Assembly: GCA_964592425.1 (NCBI GenBank)
Contig: CAZQCG010000002.1
Location: forward strand, 124,001 to 188,000
Origin: Viridilinea sp964592425
Lineage (GTDB): Bacteria; Chloroflexota; Chloroflexia; Chloroflexales; Chloroflexaceae
Reading direction: 5' to 3'
Length of the DNA: 64,000 nt
Position 1 is the first letter of the stretch. Each line of letters begins with the position of its first letter. The translations under genes were made by a program, and so were the position numbers. The notes beneath the pieces were generated by a model. That model was given only the letters and a program-made list of their open reading frames with translations. It was not told the origin of the DNA and ran no database searches. Of the stretch, positions 25,046 to 33,605 are shown piece by piece.

Positions 25046-26521
25046 CTAGAGGCGCTTGTGGATCGCGATCGCCTGGGCATACGTCTCGAGGTAAGCCTCA
25101 GCCTGACGTTCCCAGGAGAAGTCCTGCGCCATGGCCTGTGTAATCAGCTGCTGCATCTGGGTCGGGCGATCATAATAGGTGCTGACGGCCCAGCCCACCG
25201 AGTTGTAGAGGGCAACCGAGTTAGGTTCCCAAAACTTAAAGCCCGTGCCGCTGCCGTCAGCTTCGTTGTACTGCTCAACGGTATCGTCAAGGCCGCCGGT
25301 GGCGCGCACAATCGGCAGGGTGCCATACTTGAGGGCGTAGATCTGGTTAAGGCCACAGGGCTCGAAGTAGGAAGGCATCAGGAAGAAATCGGAGCCAGCG
25401 ACAATCCAGTGGGCCAGTTCTTCGTTATAGCCGATAAAGCTACCGACGCGCCCCGGATAGCTGCCCGGCAGGGGGCCGAAATACCACTCCATCCACTTTT
25501 CGCCGGCACCCAGCAGGGCAAACTGCACCTGCATGTCGCGCACGATCGGCTCGATGGTTTCGGCCAGCAGGTCGAGTCCCTTCTGGTGAACAAGCCGGCT
25601 GACAACACCAACCAGAGGAATGGCCGGGTCGAGATCAAGGTTCAGCCGTCGCTGCAACTCACGCTTGCAGGCAGCCTTACCACTCAGGTCGTCGGGCATG
25701 AAACGAGCCGGGATCAGCAGATCAACGGCAGGATTCCAGTGGTCATAGTCGACTCCATTCACGATGCCAAGGTAGTGCTCGCCCTTGCGCAAGAGAAATG
25801 GTGCAAAACCATCCGAGGCCGCGCCAAGGGTCTCGCGGGCATAGTTAGGGCTGACGGTAGTAACAATGTCCGCATAGGCGATGCCACCTTTAAGGAAATT
25901 GATGCCGCCGAACTCCTCAAATTTATCGGTCGTAAAGTTGCCCCATTGCAGACCAAGGTAGCCATAATCACCGGATGGAAAGCGGCCCTGGTGAGCCAGG
26001 TTGTGAATAGTCAGCACACTCGCCGCCCCACCAAGCAGTGGGTCGTCCCAATGCCAGATCTTGAGATAGGCCGGGGCCAGGGCCGTCTGCCAATCATGGG
26101 CATGCACAATATCGGGGGCAAAGCCGAGGTCGCGGCAAAGTTGCAGTGCAGCGCGGGTAAAGAAGCCGAAACGCCGTCCATTGTCGCCATAGTCACGAAA
26201 CTCGGCATCGTTGTAGAGGCCGAAGCGCCCAAAATAGTAATCAAACTCGATCAGGTAGACCGGCATGCCGTCATAATCAAGCACATGGGCCGACCCCCAC
26301 TCTTCACGGTCACCCATCCAGACGCCGATGGGGCTGATCGCCGGACGCAACTCTGCCGAACCCAGGTTGAGCGAGGCATAACGCGGCAAGATGACGATCA
26401 CCTCATGACCAGCTTTATGTAAAGCCCGGGCCAGGCCGCCAACAACATCGGCCAGCCCACCGACCTTGGCAAAAGGAAAACACTCCGAAGCGAGCATAGC
26501 AATTTTCAGACGTGGCTTCAC
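25046..26521 (-). CDS. glgA: Glycogen (starch) synthase, GT5 family
   Basis: GlgA elongates alpha-1,4-glucan from ADP-glucose. From the GTG at 26521 it is 491 aa, starting VKPRLKIAMLASECFPFAKV, with the ADP-glucose loop KVGGLADVVGGL. Further motifs are HAHDWQTALAPAYLK, NLAHQGRFP, GIVNGVDYDHWNP, VSRLVHQKGLDL and the C-terminal PSYFEPCGLNQIYALKYGTL acceptor loop. The frame is open to 26629 but the family starts at this GTG, and GGAGAG lies upstream. Glycogen storage is usual in phototrophs. A HEAT/SARP regulator follows and may be in the same operon. Confidence 0.95.
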   Translation of the reverse strand: MKPRLKIAMLASECFPFAKVGGLADVVGGLARALHKAGHEVIVILPRYASLNLGSAELRPAISPIGVWMGDREEWGSAHVLDYDGMPVYLIEFDYYFGRFGLYNDAEFRDYGDNGRRFGFFTRAALQLCRDLGFAPDIVHAHDWQTALAPAYLKIWHWDDPLLGGAASVLTIHNLAHQGRFPSGDYGYLGLQWGNFTTDKFEEFGGINFLKGGIAYADIVTTVSPNYARETLGAASDGFAPFLLRKGEHYLGIVNGVDYDHWNPAVDLLIPARFMPDDLSGKAACKRELQRRLNLDLDPAIPLVGVVSRLVHQKGLDLLAETIEPIVRDMQVQFALLGAGEKWMEWYFGPLPGSYPGRVGSFIGYNEELAHWIVAGSDFFLMPSYFEPCGLNQIYALKYGTLPIVRATGGLDDTVEQYNEADGSGTGFKFWEPNSVALYNSVGWAVSTYYDRPTQMQQLITQAMAQDFSWERQAEAYLETYAQAIAIHKRL

Positions 26522-26619
26522 GGTGGCACTCTCTCCAAACGGCAAAGCGGGGCTGGTGTAATGTGGAGCACCCATGCTCTGACAGATCCAACCATTCACA
26601 CCAACCATAGTCTCTGCAA

Positions 26620-26625
26620 ATAGTA
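26620..26625 (-). promoter_or_regulatory. Extended -10 box (TGG-TACTAT) upstream of glgA
   Basis: TACTAT preceded by TGG on the minus strand, about 100 nt before the glgA GTG. The -35 region is weak. The opposite-strand hypC promoter lies 110 nt away. Confidence 0.35.
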
Positions 26626-26731
26626 CCATGAAGCGGCCCTACCTGTTGCAGCTTTTTTCTGCTTGAATGATCCAGCACATCAGTCAGACGCAACCAAACC
26701 AACCCATGCCCCATAAGCGTATCCCGCAGGG

Positions 26732-26737
26732 TATAAT
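26732..26737 (+). promoter_or_regulatory. -10 box (TATAAT) for hypCDE
   Basis: A perfect TATAAT lies 38 nt before the hypC ATG, with a GAAGGAGC ribosome binding site in between. No -35 consensus is visible, so activation by a regulator is possible. Confidence 0.5.
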
Positions 26738-26775
26738 TGAGCCAGCCTACGCGGTGCAAATGAAGGAGCAGCACG

Positions 26776-27039
26776 ATGTGCCTTGGTATTCCCGGCAAAG
26801 TGATCGCCATCAATGATGTCGGCGGTATTCTCATGGGCCAGGTAGACTTCGAGGGGATTGTTAAAGAGGTCTGCCTGGCCTATCTGCCGGAGATCCAGGT
26901 CGGCGATTATGCCATCGTCCACGTCGGTTTTGCAATCACCCAACTTGATGAGGCTTCGGCCAGAGAGTCGCTGGCCCTCTTCCACGAGTTGGGGATGCTC
27001 GAAGAGGAACTAGGGCTGGGCGAGGAGTCCACGCCGTGA
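26776..27039 (+). CDS. hypC: Hydrogenase maturation chaperone HypC
   Basis: HypC (HypC/HupF family) binds the large-subunit precursor and, with HypD, the Fe(CN)2CO unit during [NiFe] hydrogenase assembly. The 87-aa protein begins MCLGIPGKVIAI, with the essential Cys2. GAAGGAGC precedes the ATG. hypD starts within its last codons (GTGA overlap). The C-terminal acidic tail (ELGMLEEELGLGEESTP) is normal. Confidence 0.96.
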   Translation: MCLGIPGKVIAINDVGGILMGQVDFEGIVKEVCLAYLPEIQVGDYAIVHVGFAITQLDEASARESLALFHELGMLEEELGLGEESTP

Positions 27040-28154
27040 AGTATCTCGACGAGTTTCGTGATCCTGAACTGGCCGGGCGGATGTTTGAAGAGATCCGCCG
27101 CATTACCACCCGCCCATGGGCGATTATGGAGGTCTGCGGTGGACAGACCCATTCGATCATTCGCAATGGCATCGATCAGTTACTGCCCCCTGCGATTGAA
27201 CTGATCCACGGCCCCGGCTGCCCGGTCTGTGTGACACCGCTTGAGTTGATCGACAAGGCCCTGGCTATCGCCGCCCGCCCCGAGGTGAGCTTCTGCTCCT
27301 TCGGCGATATGTTGCGCGTACCGGGCAGCGGGCGCGATCTCTTTGGCGTGAAGAGCCAGGGTGGTGATGTGCGCATCGTCTACTCGCCCCTTGACGCGGT
27401 ACGCCTGGCGCAACAGCGCCCTGAACGCGAGGTGGTCTTCTTCGGCATTGGCTTCGAGACGACGGCACCAGCTAATGCGATGGCCGTACTTCAGGCCGAA
27501 CGGCTGGGCCTGCGCAACTTCTCAATGCTCGTCTCGCATGTGCTGGTGCCGCCGGCAATCAGCGCGATTATGGAAGCGCCCCGCCACCGCGTGCAAGCCT
27601 TTCTTGCCGCCGGTCACGTCTGCAGCGTGATGGGCACCTGGCAGTACGGGCCACTGGTCGAACGCTACGGCGTGCCAATTGTCGTGACCGGCTTCGAGCC
27701 GCTTGATGTGCTGGAGGGCATCCGCCGCAGCGTCCTGCAGCTTGAGGCCGGACAGGCCGCCCTGGACAATGCTTATGCCCGCGCCGTGCAGCCCGAGGGC
27801 AATCAGGCTGCGCAGCAGGTACTCGCCCAGGTCTTTGAAGTCACTGACCGCACCTGGCGCGGGATCGGGCGTATTCCCGCCAGCGGCTGGCGCCTGCGCG
27901 AACGCTACCGCTTCTTCGATGCCGAAGATCGCTTTCAGGTCGGCCAGATCCAGACCGCCGAGTCCACCCTCTGCCGCAGTGGCGAGGTGCTCCAGGGTTT
28001 ACTGAAGCCAACCCAGTGCCCGGCCTTCGGTAAAGAGTGTACGCCGCGCACGCCCCTCGGCGCAACTATGGTCTCGAGCGAGGGGGCCTGTGCGGCCTAT
28101 TTCCAGTACGGACGTTTTGTACCCGCTGAGGCGGTGGGAGTCACCCATGAGTGA
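27036..28154 (+). CDS. hypD: Hydrogenase maturation protein HypD
   Basis: HypD is the Fe-S scaffold on which the Fe(CN)2CO group is built. It is 372 aa from GTG 27036. It has EVCGGQTHSIIRNGIDQLLP, HGPGCPVCVTP (redox CxxC), FGDMLRVPGSG, FFGIGFETTAPANA, and the [4Fe-4S] region CPAFGKECTPRTPLGATMVS, SEGACAAYFQYGR. It overlaps hypC by 4 nt and hypE by 8 nt, so the three genes form one translationally coupled unit. Confidence 0.97.
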   Translation: MKYLDEFRDPELAGRMFEEIRRITTRPWAIMEVCGGQTHSIIRNGIDQLLPPAIELIHGPGCPVCVTPLELIDKALAIAARPEVSFCSFGDMLRVPGSGRDLFGVKSQGGDVRIVYSPLDAVRLAQQRPEREVVFFGIGFETTAPANAMAVLQAERLGLRNFSMLVSHVLVPPAISAIMEAPRHRVQAFLAAGHVCSVMGTWQYGPLVERYGVPIVVTGFEPLDVLEGIRRSVLQLEAGQAALDNAYARAVQPEGNQAAQQVLAQVFEVTDRTWRGIGRIPASGWRLRERYRFFDAEDRFQVGQIQTAESTLCRSGEVLQGLLKPTQCPAFGKECTPRTPLGATMVSSEGACAAYFQYGRFVPAEAVGVTHE

Positions 28155-29205
28155 GCCACTTGATCCGACGGCCTGGGCCTGCCCACCGCCATTACGCGGC
28201 TACCCGGCCATTGTGATGGGCCACGGCGGTGGCGGCAAGCTCTCGGACGAACTGGTACAGCATCTCTTCTTGCCCACCTTTCGCAATCCCGCGCTTGAGC
28301 AACTGGGCGATGCCGCCGTGGTGGAAATAGGCGGCGCACGCCTCGCCCTCTCCACCGATGCCTTTGTCGTGCGCCCGCTCTTCTTCCCAGGCGGCAATAT
28401 CGGCGACCTGGCCGTCAACGGCACGATCAACGACGTGGCGATGAGCGGGGCTCAGCCACTCTACCTGACGGCCAGTTTCATCCTTGAAGAGGGGCTGCCG
28501 ATTGAACAACTGGCGATGATCGTCGCCACGATGGGCGAGGCAGCCCGCCGCGCCGGGGTCAGCCTGGTGACTGGTGATACCAAAGTGGTTGACCGTGGCC
28601 ATGGCGATGGGGTCTTTATCAGTACGACAGGGCTGGGCCTGGTACCACCTGGGGTGAAGATCGGGCCAGAGCAGACCCGCCCGGGCGATGTGGTGATCGT
28701 CAGCGGCGAACTGGGCCTGCATGGGATTGCCATTCTCAGCGTGCGTGAAGGGTTAGAGTTTGGCGCACCGATCGTCTCTGACAGTGCCGCCCTGCATGGT
28801 ATGGTCGCCTCGTTGATCACCGGTGGCTGCGCAGTGCATACCCTGCGTGACCCGACCCGCGGTGGGCTGGCCTCGACCCTGAATGAGATCGCCCGCGCTG
28901 CGCAGGTAGGCGTGCGCATCGAGGAACGGGCCATCCCGGTGCCCGTGGCTGTGCGGGCGGCCTGTGAACTGCTGGGCCTCGACCCGCTCTACGTAGCCAA
29001 CGAGGGCAAACTGGTCGCCTTCGTGGCCCGTGAAGACGCCGAACGGGCGCTGGAGCTACTCCGGGCGCACCCGCTCGGCACACGGGCAGCCATCATCGGC
29101 GAAGTCACCGCCGAGCATCCCGGTGTAGTCGTGGCCCGTACCGGCATCGGCGGAACTCGGGTCGTTGATCTTCAGATTGGCGAACAACTGCCGCGCATCT
29201 GCTGA
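28147..29205 (+). CDS. hypE: Hydrogenase maturation protein HypE (carbamoyl dehydratase)
   Basis: HypE dehydrates the S-carbamoyl group made by HypF to a thiocyanate that supplies cyanide ligands. It is 352 aa, in the PurM-like ATPase fold: MGHGGGGKLSDELVQHLFLP, STDAFVVRPLFFPGGNIGDL, NGTINDVAMSGAQPLYL and DPTRGGLASTLNEIARAA. The essential C-terminal Cys is present (QIGEQLPRIC). ATG 28147 overlaps the hypD stop by 8 nt. hypA, hypB, hypF and hydrogenase subunits are not in the window. Confidence 0.96.
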   Translation: MSEPLDPTAWACPPPLRGYPAIVMGHGGGGKLSDELVQHLFLPTFRNPALEQLGDAAVVEIGGARLALSTDAFVVRPLFFPGGNIGDLAVNGTINDVAMSGAQPLYLTASFILEEGLPIEQLAMIVATMGEAARRAGVSLVTGDTKVVDRGHGDGVFISTTGLGLVPPGVKIGPEQTRPGDVVIVSGELGLHGIAILSVREGLEFGAPIVSDSAALHGMVASLITGGCAVHTLRDPTRGGLASTLNEIARAAQVGVRIEERAIPVPVAVRAACELLGLDPLYVANEGKLVAFVAREDAERALELLRAHPLGTRAAIIGEVTAEHPGVVVARTGIGGTRVVDLQIGEQLPRIC

Positions 29206-29212
29206 GCACGAT

Positions 29213-29241
29213 TTGCCAAAGCAGCCCGCATCGGGTATACT
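29213..29241 (+). promoter_or_regulatory. Promoter TTGCCA-N17-TATACT
   Basis: TTGCCA (29213-29218) and TATACT (29236-29241) are separated by exactly 17 bp. Predicted start near 29248, leaving a leader of about 47 nt with AAGGAG before the peroxidase ATG at 29295. Confidence 0.7.
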
Positions 29242-29294
29242 AATGCACAGGAAATGCACAATATTTAGCCACCCAGTCCAAAGGAGTTCGCCCG

Positions 29295-29810
29295 ATGGGC
29301 ACCTACGATTTTAGCGCGACCCTGCTTGACGGCAGCCCCAGGAACCTGGCCGACTACCGTGGCCAGGTGTTACTGGTGGTCAATGTTGCCAGCCAGTGTG
29401 GCTTTACCCCCCAGTACAGCGGCCTCGAAAGCCTCTACCGGCGCTATAAGGATGCTGGCCTGGTGATCCTTGGTTTTCCATGTAACCAGTTTGGCTTCCA
29501 GGAGCCGGGCAGCCCCGACGAGATTCAACAGTTCTGCAGTATGAACTACGGGGTCAGCTTCCCGATCTTTGCCAAGATCGATGTGAATGGCCCACAGTCA
29601 CACCCGCTTTACGCCTACATGAAGGCCGAACAGCCGGGTTTTATGGGCAGCCAGTCGATTAAATGGAACTTCACCAAGTTCCTGATCGACCGCAATGGGC
29701 AGGTCGTACGCCGCTTCGCCCCCACCGACACCCCCGAACAGATCGAGGGTGAGCTTGTCGCCCTCCTTGAGCGTGAGGTGTCCACATCGTCCGGCGCACC
29801 GGGGCGCTGA
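29295..29810 (+). CDS. Glutathione peroxidase family (thiol peroxidase) protein
   Basis: Reduces peroxides. It is 171 aa with the peroxidatic Cys (not Sec) in VNVASQCGFTPQYSGLESLY, the second conserved Cys in GFPCNQFGFQEPG, and the catalytic Trp-Asn in IKWNFTKFLID. The cysteine form usually works with thioredoxin, which fits a lineage not expected to depend on glutathione (inference). AAGGAG precedes the ATG and a good promoter lies upstream, so it is probably a single-gene unit. Confidence 0.95.
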   Translation: MGTYDFSATLLDGSPRNLADYRGQVLLVVNVASQCGFTPQYSGLESLYRRYKDAGLVILGFPCNQFGFQEPGSPDEIQQFCSMNYGVSFPIFAKIDVNGPQSHPLYAYMKAEQPGFMGSQSIKWNFTKFLIDRNGQVVRRFAPTDTPEQIEGELVALLEREVSTSSGAPGR

Positions 29811-29905
29811 GCCACTATCTGCACACTCTTTTCCTGCCTCCACCATCCTGTGCTATAACAGAGAAGCAACATGGCGTTGCGTGAAGTTATGGAAGGATGG
29901 TCCTC

Positions 29906-31165
29906 ATGACACGCGTGGTGGTAATCGGGGGCGGCCCGGCCGGCGTGGAGGCGGCACGCGCCGCAGCCTCTCACGCCACAGTTACCCTGGTGAGCCTTGA
30001 GCCTGCCGGGACATGGCCCTACCTGGCAACCCAGAGCTGGCTCGCTGCTGTGGCTGATGGTGAACGTGATACGGCGCTGATTGCCGCTCGTGCGGCGAAA
30101 GCGGTCAGCGGTTGGCAGGCCCAGACAGCAGCCGAACTGGCCACCCTCGAGGTCGAGGTACTCCAGGGCCGCGCCCGCCTTGGTGCGCCAGGTGAGGTGC
30201 TGGTGGAAGCAACGACCGACGAGGCACCTCGGACGCTCGCCGCCGATGCCGTGCTGGTCGCGACGGGTGCAGTGCCTGAACTGCCGTCCGGTCTCGCGAG
30301 TGATGGCGAGGCGATCCGCACCTATGCCCAGCTGGCGACACTGACTACCATCCCGGCCAGTGCGCTGGTCATTGGCGACGGGGCTGATGGCTTTGAAACA
30401 TGCCAGATCCTCAGCCTGCTCGGGGCCACCGTAACCTGGCTGGTTCCGGAAGAGGTCCCCCACAGCCATGTCGCCCCTGAAGTGGATGGCTATCTGACGC
30501 GCACCCTCGAGCGCCATGGTGTCCAGGTGGTACCCAGAGCAACGGTGCGTCGGCTTGCCCTCGGCACCCACGGCGTCACGGCCACCCTGGCCGATGGCAC
30601 CCGTCACGGTGGCGAACTGGCCATAATCATGAGTGGACGTAAGCGCGACCTGAGCCTGGTCGGGCTAAGCAACGACCAGGCAGTGACCGACATCTACGGG
30701 CAGACGAGGCGCCGGGGCGTCTATCTGGTTGGTGACGCCCTGGCCCCGCGCACGGCAAGTTGTGCAATGGCCGAGGCGCGCGCCGCCGCCCTGCACAGTG
30801 TCGGGCGATCGAGTGGGCCCGCCGAGACGCGCTACCTTGTACAGAGCTTTATGCGCCGGCCACAGGTAGCCAGGTTGGGCAAACTTGCCACTGAAGGAGC
30901 CCACGGCAGTGTGACGGTGGCGATGGCCGAATGCCCAAGCGCCTATATCGAAGGGGTTGAGGAGGGCTTTCTCAACCTGGCCTGGGATCATGACGGGCGT
31001 ATCGCTGGGGCCTTAGCGGTTGCCCCGCAGGCAGCAGCGATTCTTGCCCCGATCGCCATAGCTATGCGCCTGGGCATACGGCTCGAAAACCTGGCCGACA
31101 GCTTCGGGCCGCACCCCTCGCTCAGCGAGTTGGCGGCCCTGGCTGCACGTAAAGCCGGCTTGTAA
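29906..31165 (+). CDS. FAD-dependent pyridine-nucleotide oxidoreductase without redox-active disulfide
   Basis: A 419-aa flavoprotein of the dihydrolipoamide dehydrogenase/mercuric reductase fold. It has the N-terminal FAD site VVVIGGGPAGVEAARAAASH, ATGAVPELPSG, an NAD(P) Rossmann site (ALVIGDGADGFETCQIL), the second FAD motif GVYLVGDALAPRTAS and a C-terminal dimerisation domain ending FGPHPSLSELAALAA. Where the family has the CxxxxC disulfide (GGTCLNVGC), this protein reads AGTWPYLATQSW, with no Cys. It cannot do disulfide chemistry at that site and may be a diaphorase-like enzyme. ATG 29906 is favoured over 29897 because GGAAGG then has normal spacing. Confidence 0.82.
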   Translation: MTRVVVIGGGPAGVEAARAAASHATVTLVSLEPAGTWPYLATQSWLAAVADGERDTALIAARAAKAVSGWQAQTAAELATLEVEVLQGRARLGAPGEVLVEATTDEAPRTLAADAVLVATGAVPELPSGLASDGEAIRTYAQLATLTTIPASALVIGDGADGFETCQILSLLGATVTWLVPEEVPHSHVAPEVDGYLTRTLERHGVQVVPRATVRRLALGTHGVTATLADGTRHGGELAIIMSGRKRDLSLVGLSNDQAVTDIYGQTRRRGVYLVGDALAPRTASCAMAEARAAALHSVGRSSGPAETRYLVQSFMRRPQVARLGKLATEGAHGSVTVAMAECPSAYIEGVEEGFLNLAWDHDGRIAGALAVAPQAAAILAPIAIAMRLGIRLENLADSFGPHPSLSELAALAARKAGL

Positions 31166-31178
31166 GGCAAGTTGCCAG

Positions 31179-32147
31179 TTACGCCGCGCCGACAGCTGCC
31201 TTGATCTCATCAAGGGCGGCCTGCTCGGCGGGGCTGACTTCCTTGCGCCCGATGCCCATAAAGCCGCCCTCTTTCACCTCACGGGCTGCCGCTTCACTCG
31301 CCGCAACGATCAGGTCACGGTAGGCAGCGAGTTCATCGGGGCTCACCCGACCCACGGCGGCGACCGCCTGTGCAAGAACGCCGAGTGTATCACTAAGGTC
31401 GGCCGCCGAGATCGCGGTAGCATGCTCGGCAAAGAGGGCCGCCAGCAGGCTGGTGAGCGGGGCGCTACTGCCAGCAGCACTGACCACCGCCACCGCCGCC
31501 GCCAATTCACGCTCGGTCTCACGGGTCTTGGAGGGTGAAGCGGCGATCACCCGTGAGGTAGCGGCAAGTGGGGCTGCCTGAACGATATGCCACTCATCGG
31601 CATTCAGCTGCCCCTTGATGGCCCGCACATCGTCGGCAGCCTTAAAGGCAGTCGCCACGATAGCAGCATTGTCGTCCTTACTCCGGTCGTAGCTGCGCGC
31701 CGCGTTCTTGACCTCCTTGACCAGGGTCGTGGTATCCAGTTCCTTCTGGCGCACCTGGCTATTGAGGTAGCCCAGCACCATCGGGCCAACCATGCCCAAC
31801 ACCGGCACAATATTGAGCCCGGTCTGCTCTTTGATCTGCCCAACGACCACGCGGGCATCGTCGCCGAGCAGGCGCTGAACCAGATCCGCACCACTCTCAG
31901 GCGAGAGACCATCGATAAAGCTGGTCAGGCTCCCGAGCACACCGGTATCGGCATCGTTGATCGCCTTCATCAGGGCCACCTGGCCCTCAGGGGTGGCCAC
32001 AATCCGGGAAAGGCCGGTGGCGATCAGCGGCAGGATAAACTCTGCACCCTTGACCACCTGCTCTTTGGGCAGGCCAAGCTTGGCAGCAGCCGACTCAACC
32101 ATCTCAGGCGTAATCACCGCCTTGACCGGGCCGAGTAACTTTGACAT
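31179..32147 (-). CDS. DUF937-containing protein
   Basis: A 322-aa soluble, Ala-rich helical protein. The N-terminal half matches the DUF937 pattern: a short entry domain (PEMVESAAAKLGLPKEQVVK), then GLLGSL-like repeats and a LLGDDARVVVGQIKEQTGLN, VPVLGMVGPMVLGYL segment. The C-terminal half is helical, with no recognised domain. The start MSKLLGPVK (ATG 32147) has AAAGGA upstream. It lies 39 nt after the HdeD-like gene on the same strand, so they probably form an operon. Function unknown. Confidence 0.8.
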   Translation of the reverse strand: MSKLLGPVKAVITPEMVESAAAKLGLPKEQVVKGAEFILPLIATGLSRIVATPEGQVALMKAINDADTGVLGSLTSFIDGLSPESGADLVQRLLGDDARVVVGQIKEQTGLNIVPVLGMVGPMVLGYLNSQVRQKELDTTTLVKEVKNAARSYDRSKDDNAAIVATAFKAADDVRAIKGQLNADEWHIVQAAPLAATSRVIAASPSKTRETERELAAAVAVVSAAGSSAPLTSLLAALFAEHATAISAADLSDTLGVLAQAVAAVGRVSPDELAAYRDLIVAASEAAAREVKEGGFMGIGRKEVSPAEQAALDEIKAAVGAA

Positions 32148-32186
32148 AGGGCACAAATCCTTTCACGAAACAGCGGCGCTAGAAAT

Positions 32187-32720
32187 TTAGCGCTGCACGA
32201 AGGCACCGGCAATCGTCAGAATACCGCCGGCAATCGCAATCGTACCAATCACAAAGGGCAGGGCAATCGCACCGGCAAGGGGCTCACCAAGCAAGATCAG
32301 ACTGACAATGATCGTAAGCACACCAAGAACGGCCATGCCCCAGCCACCCCCACGCACGGCCTGCACGATGCGGAGCGCACCATAGATCAGGCCAGTGATC
32401 CCAAGCATGATGACGAAAAAGGTCGGGATCAAAACCATGCTCAGCAGCGGGCGGCTGAGTACCACCAGACCAGCCCAGATGCCGATCACCCCGTTGAGCA
32501 GCTTCCAGAACCACTGCTGGCGATCAACAACCAGACTGATCAGATCCATCACCCCGGTCACAAGCCAGGTTGCCCCGATGTAGATGATAAGCCCGAAGGC
32601 ACCAGTAACCGGGCGGGCAAGCATAAACACGCCCAGACCGATGTAGATGAGCCCCATCACAATGATCAGCCACTTCGGTAACGAGCCATGCTGGGGGGCC
32701 GGTGCTGCAGTCGCAGCCAT
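32187..32720 (-). CDS. HdeD family (DUF308) membrane protein
   Basis: A 177-aa protein with six hydrophobic helices. The paired-helix repeats with polar breaks (MGLIYIGLGVFMLARPVTGA; WKLLNGVIGIWAGLVVLSRP; MAVLGVLTIIVSLILL) are the HdeD/DUF308 pattern. E. coli HdeD is linked to acid-stress resistance at high cell density; the role here is inferred only from family. It precedes the DUF937 gene. Confidence 0.88.
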   Translation of the reverse strand: MAATAAPAPQHGSLPKWLIIVMGLIYIGLGVFMLARPVTGAFGLIIYIGATWLVTGVMDLISLVVDRQQWFWKLLNGVIGIWAGLVVLSRPLLSMVLIPTFFVIMLGITGLIYGALRIVQAVRGGGWGMAVLGVLTIIVSLILLGEPLAGAIALPFVIGTIAIAGGILTIAGAFVQR

Positions 32721-32863
32721 AGCTCTGCGCCTTTCGCTAAGCTAAATGGAACCACCATAATTTAAGGCGATCGGCGTAGAGCCACAGTACGCTGCGCCTA
32801 CCTATACCGAAAGAAAGATCGACGTGGCCATATATAGCACGATCAGGCAGGATGAGTGACAAC

Positions 32864-32896
32864 AACGTAGGGCCGGCAGCTTGTCGACCCTACGTT
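32864..32896 (-). terminator. Hairpin after the DUF1269 gene
   Basis: A perfect 9-bp inverted repeat AACGTAGGG / CCCTACGTT with a 15-base loop lies 30-62 nt beyond the DUF1269 stop on the minus strand. It is followed in that direction by TGTTGTCACTC. Likely a terminator separating DUF1269 from the HdeD/DUF937 pair, though the U-tract is poor. Confidence 0.5.
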
Positions 32897-32925
32897 CTTA
32901 CCGACCATCCCGGACGAAACAGGTT

Positions 32926-33420
32926 CTACTCGTCGTCCTCAGCGAAAGCAGCGCGGAGCTGGGCCTCCTGCTCAGCCGACAGGTTCGAGGAGATGATCTC
33001 GGGACCCAGAGGCTTGAGTTCGGGGATGACGCGATCGACGACCTCATTGCTCGAGAGCACGAACAGAGCCGAGGTACCCTCAGTTACCTGCTCACGCACC
33101 TTCTTGATGAATTCGTCGTTGATGCCATAGTCAGTGAAGGCCCCGGTGAGTGCGCCCATCGCCGCACCAATCGCCGCACCAAGGAAGGGCATCAGGAAGA
33201 TCATGCCGAAGAGCATACCCCAGAAGGTGCCGCCCAGTGCCCCGGCTGCGACCGTCGGCATGCCCTGGCGCGTCTTCGGCTTCTTCTTGCCGGGCAGCCA
33301 GGTGACAATAGCCGCATCCTGGAGCTTGATCAACTCCTGCTTCTGCATCGCTACCAGCTTCTCGAGGGCCTGCTCGGCCCCATCCGGCGTGCTGAACTTG
33401 AGAACGGTCAGTGTACCCAT
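32926..33420 (-). CDS. DUF1269 family protein
   Basis: The 164-aa protein begins MGTLTVLKFSTPDGAEQALE. It has the DUF1269 layout: a ferredoxin-like N-terminal domain (LQDAAIVTWLPGKKKPKTRQ), a central Gly-rich hydrophobic double helix (GALGGTFWGMLFGMIFLMPF; GAAIGAAMGALTG) and a C-terminal domain (SALFVLSSNEVVDRVIPEL). The central segment probably inserts in the membrane. AGGAG precedes ATG 33420. A TATAAT box lies about 140 nt upstream. Confidence 0.87.
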   Translation of the reverse strand: MGTLTVLKFSTPDGAEQALEKLVAMQKQELIKLQDAAIVTWLPGKKKPKTRQGMPTVAAGALGGTFWGMLFGMIFLMPFLGAAIGAAMGALTGAFTDYGINDEFIKKVREQVTEGTSALFVLSSNEVVDRVIPELKPLGPEIISSNLSAEQEAQLRAAFAEDDE

Positions 33421-33559
33421 TGAGATTCTACTCCTGCTAGTTGTATGGTCGATCTCTTCCAAAATGGTGACGATCCGATCATCCAGACCAGACGGCTGCG
33501 CTCCATTGCGCAAGCTGATACGACCAGTTCCACACGGTGGTTTGTACGGAACCGCATCT

Positions 33560-33565
33560 ATTATA
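33560..33565 (-). promoter_or_regulatory. -10 box (TATAAT) for the DUF1269 gene
   Basis: A perfect TATAAT on the minus strand, giving a leader of about 130 nt. No -35 consensus is found at 16-18 bp. Confidence 0.4.
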
Positions 33566-33605
33566 GCTCTTTTCGTCCGATTATGTAGCTTTGGGGTGGC
33601 TCGGA

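Noticed and set aside
25040..26422. 460-aa plus-strand open frame opposite glgA
   Set aside because: It is a shadow of glgA: no family motif, no ribosome binding site and unnatural composition.
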